Positions 8,012 through 14,809 of a stretch of DNA of 33,540 nt are shown here, one piece after another (positions within the stretch are counted from its first letter, which is position 1; each line of letters begins with the position of its first letter). Location of the stretch: assembly GCA_009937575.1 (NCBI GenBank), contig JAACFI010000011.1:1-33540 (forward strand), written 5' to 3'. Both the position numbers and the translations under genes were made by a program. The DNA comes from Haliea sp. Its GTDB lineage: Bacteria; Pseudomonadota; Gammaproteobacteria; Pseudomonadales; Halieaceae. The notes beneath the pieces were generated by a model that ran no database searches, had not been told where the DNA came from, and worked only from the letters and a program-made list of their open reading frames with translations.

Positions 8012-10027
8012 TTATCCTTCCTCCGGCAGGGCGAAGGCATAGACATAGTCTCCCTGACCCCGACTGAACATATGGTGACCGCCGGCATTGATGACCAGGT
8101 ACTGGCGTCCGCGATAGCGGTAGGTCATCGGTGTGGCAGTGGCATCCACCGGCAGGGTGTACTGCCACAGGGTATCGCCCGAATCCACGTCGAAGGCCCG
8201 AATCCGACGGTCCATGGTGGCGCCGATAAAAAACAGGCCGCCTGCGGTGGCAATGCCGCCTCCCAGGTTGGGGGTGCCCCACTCGATATCGAAGGGCGCG
8301 GTCACCGGTCCCATCTCGTGTACTGAGCCCAGGGCGCGCTCCCACAGGATGATTCCCCCCTGCAGGTCCACTGCCACCAGCTTGCCCCAGGGGGGCGGGT
8401 TGCAGGGAATACCCAGGGGTGACTGCAGGCTGCCGATCTCGATGTCGTAGGGGGTGCCGTCCATGGTGATCCGCATGCGATGCCCAGCAGCGGGATGATC
8501 AAACTTACTGCTCCCGGATTCGATTTCCGCAGGGGTGGGAATGAGTTGGCCGGAGAAGGCCACGTTATTGACGTTCACCAGCAGTACACCGCTATCGCCT
8601 GCCAGTGCGCCGCCACCCCAGTTGGCGCCACCCAGGCTGCCCGGGTACATGAGGGTCAGCGTTTCACTGGTGGGGGTGAACAGCCCGAGATTGTGCATTG
8701 AAGCCAGCTGCTTGCGGCAATTGCCGCGGTCCCAGGGGGTCAGTCCCCAGGCGTCTTCCGGCATGAGAAACGGGTCCAGTAGCTGGGGTGGGGCGATTGG
8801 CTTGGGTTGTGTTGGCGCCGTGTACTCACCGGGAATCTGCGACGGCGGCACCGGTTGCTCGGTGATCTCCCACAGGGGTTTTCCGGTGAGGCGGTTGAAC
8901 ACGAAAATGAAGCCCTGCTTGGTCAACTGGGCCAGGGCCGGCACGCTGTCGCCACCTCTTCGCCACTGGAACAATATGGGCTGCGCCGGCGTGTCGTAGT
9001 CCCACAGGTCATGGCGCACGTGCTGGAAGTACCAGCGCACCTCACCATTGAACAGGTCCAGGGCGACCACGCTGTTGGCATAGAGGCCGTCATCGGGGCG
9101 GTCCACACCGTAGTAATCCGGCGACGCGGCGCTGGTGGGCAGGAACAGCAATCCGTTTGCCTCGTCCACGGACATGGGTGCCCACACGTTGGCGCTGCCA
9201 CTGTCGGGGTGACCCAGCAGGGGATCGAACTGCCACAGGGGTGCGCCGGTGCTGGCATTAAAGGCCTTTACCGTGCCGCGTGGCGTTTTGCTGCGGGCAA
9301 AATCGATAACCGTGGAACCGACCACGATCACGCCTTTGGCCACCACCGGGGCCGAAGAGTTACTCACATCTCCGGGTACGTGGCCTTCCTCGCCGTAGAG
9401 TCTCACCCTGCCATTGTCACCGAATTGCTTGCAGGGCGTGCCGTTGATGGCATCCACTGCCCACAGACTGCGATCGTGGGTACCCAGGAACAACCGGTGC
9501 CTGCAGGCCTGGCCCCGGGCAATCGATGTGTCCTCCGCGTAACTGACCCCGCGGCAGCGAAAGGGCCGGTCGCCACGGCGATCAATCTGCGGGTCGAATT
9601 CCCAGCGCTGCTCCCCGCTGCCGGGGTCCAGGGCGATTACCCGATTGAAGGGGGTGCAGTAAACCAGCGATTCCCCGGCGGCCGGTGGCAGCAGGATCGG
9701 CGTGCTCTGGGTGGAGGTTTTTTCCATCTCATCGCCGTAGCGTTGCATGTCGCCGCTGCGGTGGATCCAGGCGACCTCCAGGTCCACCACGTTGTCGCGG
9801 TTGATCTGGTCAGCGGATGAGTAGTGCCGGCCGCCCTGGTCGCCGCCGTAATACAGCCAGTCGGGTTGCTCGGCGGTGGCCCACGGCGTCACGCATATCA
9901 ATGCAGGCAGGAGGATCAGGTAATGGCGCGCAGTGCGCACCCTACGGCGTATTGCAATCCCGTAGGGTGCGCACTGCGCACCATTAACTCGAAACCGGCA
10001 CATTGTCCTGATACGAATCACCCTCAC
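8012..10027 (-). CDS. PQQ-dependent dehydrogenase (glucose-dehydrogenase-like fold, no haem)
   Basis: A periplasmic quinoprotein of up to 671 residues. The propeller begins YYGGDQGGRHYSSADQI and contains the family's active-site patterns RHDLWDYDTPAQP and TKQGFIFVFNRLTGKPLW (catalytic Lys region), then GTPNLGGG and the closing YRYRGRQYLVI. No CxxCH motif is present, so electrons must leave through a partner, perhaps the haem domains encoded on either side. The GTG at 10027 overlaps the upstream stop (GTGA), suggesting coupling. The N-terminus is odd: a palindromic repeat (9921-9986) supplies about codons 14-36, just before the hydrophobic signal core YLILLPALICV and an Ala-Thr-Ala cleavage site (50-52). 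ATG at codon 9 or GTG at codon 30 are alternative starts; the latter gives a tidy 23-residue signal peptide but lacks a ribosome-binding site. Confidence 0.85.
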   Translation of the reverse strand: MRVIRIRTMCRFRVNGAQCAPYGIAIRRRVRTARHYLILLPALICVTPWATAEQPDWLYYGGDQGGRHYSSADQINRDNVVDLEVAWIHRSGDMQRYGDEMEKTSTQSTPILLPPAAGESLVYCTPFNRVIALDPGSGEQRWEFDPQIDRRGDRPFRCRGVSYAEDTSIARGQACRHRLFLGTHDRSLWAVDAINGTPCKQFGDNGRVRLYGEEGHVPGDVSNSSAPVVAKGVIVVGSTVIDFARSKTPRGTVKAFNASTGAPLWQFDPLLGHPDSGSANVWAPMSVDEANGLLFLPTSAASPDYYGVDRPDDGLYANSVVALDLFNGEVRWYFQHVRHDLWDYDTPAQPILFQWRRGGDSVPALAQLTKQGFIFVFNRLTGKPLWEITEQPVPPSQIPGEYTAPTQPKPIAPPQLLDPFLMPEDAWGLTPWDRGNCRKQLASMHNLGLFTPTSETLTLMYPGSLGGANWGGGALAGDSGVLLVNVNNVAFSGQLIPTPAEIESGSSKFDHPAAGHRMRITMDGTPYDIEIGSLQSPLGIPCNPPPWGKLVAVDLQGGIILWERALGSVHEMGPVTAPFDIEWGTPNLGGGIATAGGLFFIGATMDRRIRAFDVDSGDTLWQYTLPVDATATPMTYRYRGRQYLVINAGGHHMFSRGQGDYVYAFALPEEG
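9921..9986. repeat. Palindromic REP-like repeat, copy 2 (inverted pair)
   Basis: Two 26-base arms (9921-9946 and 9961-9986) are inverted copies with one mismatch, separated by 14 bases. Each arm contains the GTGCGCACTGCGCACC-type core seen at 5974 and 11905, plus the TAGGGTGCGC extension. The pair would form a long hairpin. It lies inside the 5' coding region of the PQQ dehydrogenase gene and is in frame. Confidence 0.85.
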
Positions 10028-11775
10028 CCCCCTAACGGCGTAATCCGCAACAAGGTCGGCACCCCACCCTCGGATTGCCAGGTCGGGAAATGGGAATTGG
10101 TGGTATAAATCGCCCCATCCTCCTCGGAGATCTCGATATCCCGGGTGAAAAACCGCTGCCGGGGCATCGGGTAGACCTTCCAGCTCTCACTGTCGATATC
10201 AAAGCCCAGGATAGTGTCCGACTGGTTGCCATTGACCCACACCACCCCACGCTGGCGATCGACGTTCAGGGCATAGGGCAGTTCGTTGACTACCGGCAAC
10301 TCGTAATGGGTGAACGCTTCGGTCGCGGGGTCATACTTCACCAGCAGGGAATCCTGGAAGGCGACGATCCAGATATTGCCGTCGGCGTCCACCCTCAGGC
10401 GCCGCGGCCCGTTATAGGGGAAGTCGATCATGGTGATCTCGTCGGTTTCGGGGTCGATGCGGGCAATGTCGTTGGCGTACAGGCGGGCCGCCCACACCGT
10501 GCCGTCAGGGGCGACGTCGATGCCGTAGGGCATGGGCAGCCCGGTGGACTCCCGGTCGGGTGAGGGTGTCGGCCGTTTTTCCGCGTCGATGCTGAACAAA
10601 ACCGGCAGGGACTTCAGGGTCAGCCATTCCATGAACCCGCGGGCCGGGAGGTCGTAGGTTTTGAATTTACCGGTTTCCCTGTTGAACATGGCGACCTGGG
10701 AAGACAGGGCCAGGGTAAACCAGACCCGGTCCTGGTCATCGGTGCGGATGGTATGCGGGTAAAAGCCCTCCGGCATGTCGTGAACGATGAATTTCTTGGT
10801 CTCCACGTCAAATTCCAGCAGGGCCTGCTGCATGGAAGGCGTAATGAAGATGTTACCGTCCTTCTTCGAGTAGGCGAAGGAGTGCACTCCCATGTAGTTG
10901 TACATTTTGGGGAACACCTTGAAACGGTTGCCCATGATGCCGCCCAGGCTCATGTCGGGGTCGTGGGGCACCTTGTACACCGTGTATCTGCCGGTGTCGG
11001 GATCCAGTTCATAGATGCGGTCGAACAGGTTGTCGCCGATGTAGATATAGCCATTGGGGTGTAACAGGAAATCGTGCATCTGGGAAAAGCCGTCGCCGAT
11101 GGGCCACTCGGTCATCTCTATCCCCGACAGGTGATCCTCCCAGCTGCGTGGAAGCGGTACCCTGTCGGGATTTTCCCGCAGTTCCCGGTATTCTTCCTGC
11201 ATCAGGCGGGCCACGGGTGCGTGATCATCTTCCGGGAGGCGGGCACCGTAGGTATTCATCCGCTCTATCACGCTGATCCACTGCTCTTCGGTGCGCTCGT
11301 TGCGCATAAACGGCGAGGCCTGCTGGTGGCAGAAGGCGCAGTTGAGCTGGAAGGTTTTCTTCAGTTCCTCGTCGCCGCCGAAACTGAGTTGTGACAGCCA
11401 GACATTGGAGGGGTAACTGGCGATATGCTGCTCGGGGCTCATTGGCTGCATTACCAGAGTCTCGGGAAGCTGGTCGAAATAGGCGTCTACGTAGCCCTGG
11501 GCCCGGACGCGGTAGCGATGGTCCTGGCCTGAGGCGTCGAAGCTGACCTTGCCCGCGGCGTCGCTGAAGCGGGTGACCACCGTTGGACTGGTGTTGGTCA
11601 TGCCGTGTGGTGTGTAACCGTCGTCGCTTAGATCCGCCGCGGGTACCTCAAGGGGGGTGCGGGTGACCATCACCTGGGCCAGGGGTTGGCCCTGCTGATT
11701 GCTGATCGTCAGGGTGTCACCCAGGCTGGTCTGGGCCACCAGCAGCAGGCCGAGCCAGAAGCTGTGTATGCGCAT
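10024..11775 (-). CDS. Exported Vgb-like beta-propeller protein with a haem-binding domain
   Basis: A periplasmic protein of 583 residues with three parts. After a signal peptide (1-19), residues 20-110 look like a carboxypeptidase-regulatory or other Ig-like fold (TISNQQGQPLAQVMV, then GKVSFDA...YRVRAQGY). Residues 125-200 contain one haem motif, NCAFCH (CAFCH at 146-150), in a cytochrome-like helical region. Residues about 205-583 are a streptogramin-lyase (Vgb)/SMP-30-like propeller with repeats such as GIDVAPDGTVWAARLYAND and RLRVDADGNIWIVAF. A real antibiotic lyase is unlikely given export, the haem and the neighbours. A role as redox partner or substrate-handling protein for the adjacent PQQ enzymes is more plausible. 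The start has GGAGAG upstream. It overlaps the next gene by 4 bases and lies 153 bases after the P450 gene. Confidence 0.78.
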   Translation of the reverse strand: MRIHSFWLGLLLVAQTSLGDTLTISNQQGQPLAQVMVTRTPLEVPAADLSDDGYTPHGMTNTSPTVVTRFSDAAGKVSFDASGQDHRYRVRAQGYVDAYFDQLPETLVMQPMSPEQHIASYPSNVWLSQLSFGGDEELKKTFQLNCAFCHQQASPFMRNERTEEQWISVIERMNTYGARLPEDDHAPVARLMQEEYRELRENPDRVPLPRSWEDHLSGIEMTEWPIGDGFSQMHDFLLHPNGYIYIGDNLFDRIYELDPDTGRYTVYKVPHDPDMSLGGIMGNRFKVFPKMYNYMGVHSFAYSKKDGNIFITPSMQQALLEFDVETKKFIVHDMPEGFYPHTIRTDDQDRVWFTLALSSQVAMFNRETGKFKTYDLPARGFMEWLTLKSLPVLFSIDAEKRPTPSPDRESTGLPMPYGIDVAPDGTVWAARLYANDIARIDPETDEITMIDFPYNGPRRLRVDADGNIWIVAFQDSLLVKYDPATEAFTHYELPVVNELPYALNVDRQRGVVWVNGNQSDTILGFDIDSESWKVYPMPRQRFFTRDIEISEEDGAIYTTNSHFPTWQSEGGVPTLLRITPLGG

Positions 11776-11789
11776 GTTGCTCTCCGCGG

Positions 11790-11810
11790 GACAATATGGG
11801 GAGTATTGTC
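11790..11810. promoter_or_regulatory. Inverted repeat just upstream of the Vgb-like gene
   Basis: GACAATA and TATTGTC (7-base perfect arms) flank a 7-base spacer. The site ends 15 bases before the Vgb-like start codon, close to its ribosome-binding site. It could be an operator or an mRNA hairpin that affects translation. No good -35/-10 pair accompanies it. Confidence 0.4.
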
Positions 11811-11904
11811 ACAGTTTGGGAGCCTCAGGTCATTGCCCGGGGGTGGCCAGGGTTATGGCATATCGCGCCATGTGGTGGTCGTTCGGGTGGGAAATCGCAT
11901 GATG

Positions 11905-11925
11905 ATGGTGCGCGGAGCGCACCAT
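11905..11925. repeat. Palindromic REP-like repeat, copy 3
   Basis: ATGGTGCGC and GCGCACCAT are perfect 9-base arms around GGA. The repeat starts three bases beyond the P450 stop codon, in the gap before the Vgb-like gene. It may cap or stabilise the P450 transcript. Confidence 0.7.
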
Positions 11926-11928
11926 GAA

Positions 11929-13173
11929 TTACGCGACGTTCGTCTTCAACACCAACCGCTTGAACACAATCGCATTGTGGTCGCTGTCGTCCCGCTCCGG
12001 TTCTCCGTCCAGTTCCACGTCCGGGAAGCGCTTGAACAGTTCGGTAATTGTCAGGTACAGCTGGCGCTTGGCCAGAGCCGCGCCGATGCAGTAACGGGGG
12101 CCGTAGCCGAACATCACGTCCGGGTCGAATACCCGCTCCACGTCGAAGGTCTCCGGGTTGTCGTAATAGTTAGGGTCGTAATCCTTCAGGTGCGGCATCA
12201 TCAGCACCATGACGCCCTTGCGCAGTTGCTCTCCCATGAACTCCATGTCCCGGGGCGCATAGCGGGCGAAGCCCATCTTGGAAGAGACCCCCCAGCGGTT
12301 GATCTCGCTGAAGGCGTTGGAGAAGGCATCGGGGGAGGACAGCGCCTTCTCCACCTGGTCCCGGTGCTTCAGCAGCGCGTAAACCGACCACTGCTGGGCC
12401 ACCAGGGTGGTGTCGGCACCGGCGCCGATCAGGGCCAGGATCAGGGTGACGATGTCCCCCTCCTCGAAGCCCTCGTTTTCCGCCTCGATATTCAGCAGGG
12501 TGCTGAGAAAGTCATCCTGTTCGGGCGCGTTGCGGCGCTCGGCAATCACCTCCCTGATGATGTCGATGGCGCGGTTGCTGTCCTGGCGTGCGCTCTCGCG
12601 TTGCTCGTCGGAAATGGTCGGGTTCCAGGTCTCGGTAAAAGTCATGATCACCTGCTTGATATCCGGCCAGTATTTCTCCGGGATGCCCACCATGCGGGTG
12701 ATGGAGATGAAGGGGATGTGGTTGGCGATTTTCTCGATGTAATCGAAGCGCTCCGGCTGTCCCAGTTCGTCGAACAGTCGTTTTACGTCGGGTTCGATCT
12801 TGCGCTGGATGGCGTCCACCACGTTGCGGGAGAAGGCGGGGGCGGTGACCCTTCGCACCAGCCGGTGGTGGTCGTGGTCCGCCAGCAGGCTGTGGCCGAT
12901 CATGGCCCGTTCGAAATTACTCCACTGGTCCTCCGGCGGGCGCGGTGGCGCAAATTCCCAGTCGTAGAAATCCGAGGAAAGCGGTTCCTCCTTCCAGCAG
13001 GCCATGATGTCCGGCATGCGGGTCATGATCCATGCCTGCCAGGGCTCGTACCACACCAGAGGACCCCGCTCGGCCAGTGCCAGGCACTGGGGCACCGGGT
13101 CCTCCATATACGCCCGGGAGTGGGGGTCAAATATTTCCTGTACCGGGGGAAGTTTTTCGGCGGCTTCTGCCAT
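11929..13173 (-). CDS. Cytochrome P450 monooxygenase
   Basis: A soluble bacterial P450 of 414 residues that would hydroxylate a hydrophobic substrate using O2 and electrons from a ferredoxin system. All hallmarks are present: I-helix oxygen-activation motif AGADTT (251-256), K-helix ExxR (E290-R293), and the haem-thiolate loop FGYGPRYCIGAALA with Cys362. There is no signal peptide or membrane anchor, so it is cytosolic. The ATG at 13173 is chosen over an in-frame start at 13206 because AGGAG lies six bases upstream. It is the first gene of the minus-strand cluster, preceded by a promoter with an overlapping palindrome. No ferredoxin or reductase gene is in the window, so partners must come from elsewhere. 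The CYP family and substrate cannot be named from motifs alone. Confidence 0.93.
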   Translation of the reverse strand: MAEAAEKLPPVQEIFDPHSRAYMEDPVPQCLALAERGPLVWYEPWQAWIMTRMPDIMACWKEEPLSSDFYDWEFAPPRPPEDQWSNFERAMIGHSLLADHDHHRLVRRVTAPAFSRNVVDAIQRKIEPDVKRLFDELGQPERFDYIEKIANHIPFISITRMVGIPEKYWPDIKQVIMTFTETWNPTISDEQRESARQDSNRAIDIIREVIAERRNAPEQDDFLSTLLNIEAENEGFEEGDIVTLILALIGAGADTTLVAQQWSVYALLKHRDQVEKALSSPDAFSNAFSEINRWGVSSKMGFARYAPRDMEFMGEQLRKGVMVLMMPHLKDYDPNYYDNPETFDVERVFDPDVMFGYGPRYCIGAALAKRQLYLTITELFKRFPDVELDGEPERDDSDHNAIVFKRLVLKTNVA

Positions 13174-13236
13174 GCGAATCTCCTTGTCGGGTTGTGCTGA
13201 GTGCACTTTCCACTACTGTCAATCGGATCTCCAGGC

Positions 13237-13267
13237 AAAAGTATACATCTGTATACTTTTATCTCAA
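13237..13267 (-). promoter_or_regulatory. Promoter of the P450 cluster with a 24-bp palindromic operator
   Basis: Minus strand: -35 TTGAGA (13267-13262), a 16-base spacer, and -10 TATACT (13245-13240), each 5 of 6 to consensus. A palindrome covers the -10 and spacer: arms AAAAGTATACA (13237-13247) and TGTATACTTTT (13250-13260), perfect over 11 bases with a 2-base centre. A dimeric repressor, for example of the TetR type, bound here would block RNA polymerase. The transcript would start near 13232, giving a leader of about 60 bases before the P450 start. The site occurs once in the window. Confidence 0.65.
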
Positions 13268-13279
13268 GTTACAAATTGT

Positions 13280-14809
13280 TCAGGAAGGTTCAACCAGGGA
13301 AACCGGGGGGGTGACATTCTCCCCCGGTGGCAATCGGTCGTAGTAGGTCAGCAACGCGTGTATCCGCGGGCCCAGGTCATCCGGCACCTGTTCCCAGTTG
13401 AAGCGCCAATGCCAGTTGCCCTCGGTGGTGCCAGGGGTATTCATCCGGTGCCTGCCGTCCAGGCCGAGGAAATCCTGCCAGGGCACGATCGCCGTTTTGG
13501 CGGGGGAAGCCATGGCCTGGGCAATGAGCATCCAGGGCATACCTTCGTCGGGGTGGTTGAAGTAACGGTAGACCCTGCCCTTGATATCATCGTCCAGGTT
13601 CTTGAACCAGCCCAGGGTGGTATCGTTGTCGTGGGTGCCGGTATAGACGATATCCCCCTGATTGTGGCGGTGGCTGAGGTAGGGGTTTTCCGGGTTGCCG
13701 TCGAAGGCGAACTGCAGGATCACCATACCGGGCAGCTCGAACTCTGCCCGCAGGGCTTCGACTTCGGGGCTGATGGTGCCCAGGTTCTCCGCCACCAGGC
13801 GCAGGTCCGGGTAGGTATTGCGCACCAGTTGCAGCAACTCCCGCCCGGGCGCCGGGACCCATTTCCCCTGCTTTGCCGAACTGGCATCCGCGGGTATCTC
13901 CCAGTAGGCCTCCAGCGCGCGGAAATGATCGATGCGGGCAATATCGAACTGGCGTGCGGCGGTGTCGAAGCGCTGCAGCCACCACTGGAAGCCGTCCGCC
14001 TGCATGCGCTGCCAGTTGTACTGGGGATTGCCCCACAGCTGGCCCTCCTCAGAGAAGTAGTCGGGTGGCACACCGGTGACGGTGATCGGCTGCCCTTCAT
14101 CGTCCAGGTCGAACAGATCCTGGTGGGCCCACACGTCCGCGCTCTCCTGGTGAACATAGATCGGCATGTCGCCAAACAGCAGCACCCCCCGCTCGTTGGC
14201 GTAGCGCCGCAGTGCGTGCCACTGGCAGTCGAATACGAACTGGCGGAAGCGCAGGGTGCTGATCTGGGAAGCCAGCTCGCCTGCTCGCTGTTCACAGGCG
14301 CCCGGCTCGCAGTGGCGCAGGCCGGTCGGCCAGCTGGCCCAGGGCCGCCGCTGCTCGGCGTCGCGAAAGGCCTGGAAGCGCACGTAGTCCTCCAGCCAGA
14401 ATTCAGCTTCCTGCAAAAACAGCTGATACAGGGCGATCATCGGTGAATGCTGTGCCGTTTCCACCTGGTGGAAGAAGGCCCGCCCGGCCTGGTCCAGGGC
14501 CTCGCGTTTGGCCCGCGGGGTGCACAAAGCAGCCGCTGCCTGGCTTTCCTCGAGCCAGCCCTGGTCCACCAGCCAGTGGAGGTCAATCAGGTCCGGGTTG
14601 CCCGCGTGCACCGAAAAACTCTGGTAGGGGCAGCCGTCGTCGTGGGTAGGACCCAGGGGCAGAACCTGCCATATCTGCACACCGGCGTCGGCGATCAGGT
14701 CGATGAAGCGCCGGGCTTCAGCGCCGAAGTCCCCGCCGTAGCCTGGACCGGGCAGGCTGCTGGGGTGCAGCAGCACCCCGGCGCGACGCCGGTCGGTCAG
14801 CTTAGACAT
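13280..14809 (-). CDS. malQ: 4-alpha-glucanotransferase (amylomaltase, GH77)
   Basis: Disproportionates maltodextrins in the cytosol by transferring glucan segments, releasing glucose. The 509-residue length fits the short plant/Thermus-type enzyme rather than E. coli MalQ (about 690). The N-terminus RRAGVLLHPSSLPGPGYGGDFG and WQVLPLGPTHDDGCPY are classic. Catalytic residues are visible as Asp294 (RIDHFRALE), Glu341 (VAENLG) and Asp394 (YTGTHDNDT). The ATG at 14809 shares its A with the TGA stop of the GH57 gene (TGATG), so it is coupled to that gene; an upstream extension of the frame runs through GH57 coding sequence and is not used. Last gene of the glgC-GH57-malQ arm. Confidence 0.93.
   Translation of the reverse strand: MSKLTDRRRAGVLLHPSSLPGPGYGGDFGAEARRFIDLIADAGVQIWQVLPLGPTHDDGCPYQSFSVHAGNPDLIDLHWLVDQGWLEESQAAAALCTPRAKREALDQAGRAFFHQVETAQHSPMIALYQLFLQEAEFWLEDYVRFQAFRDAEQRRPWASWPTGLRHCEPGACEQRAGELASQISTLRFRQFVFDCQWHALRRYANERGVLLFGDMPIYVHQESADVWAHQDLFDLDDEGQPITVTGVPPDYFSEEGQLWGNPQYNWQRMQADGFQWWLQRFDTAARQFDIARIDHFRALEAYWEIPADASSAKQGKWVPAPGRELLQLVRNTYPDLRLVAENLGTISPEVEALRAEFELPGMVILQFAFDGNPENPYLSHRHNQGDIVYTGTHDNDTTLGWFKNLDDDIKGRVYRYFNHPDEGMPWMLIAQAMASPAKTAIVPWQDFLGLDGRHRMNTPGTTEGNWHWRFNWEQVPDDLGPRIHALLTYYDRLPPGENVTPPVSLVEPS

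Noticed and set aside
8807-9820. A 337-codon open frame antisense to the PQQ dehydrogenase
   Set aside because: No motifs; the sense strand encodes a complete quinoprotein.
10024-11775. Virginiamycin B lyase as an antibiotic resistance gene
   Set aside because: The propeller resembles Vgb, but the protein is exported, carries a haem motif and lies in a quinoprotein cluster; resistance is not supported.
11686-13200. A 504-codon open frame antisense to the P450 gene
   Set aside because: The P450 on the other strand has every hallmark motif; this is its GC-driven shadow.
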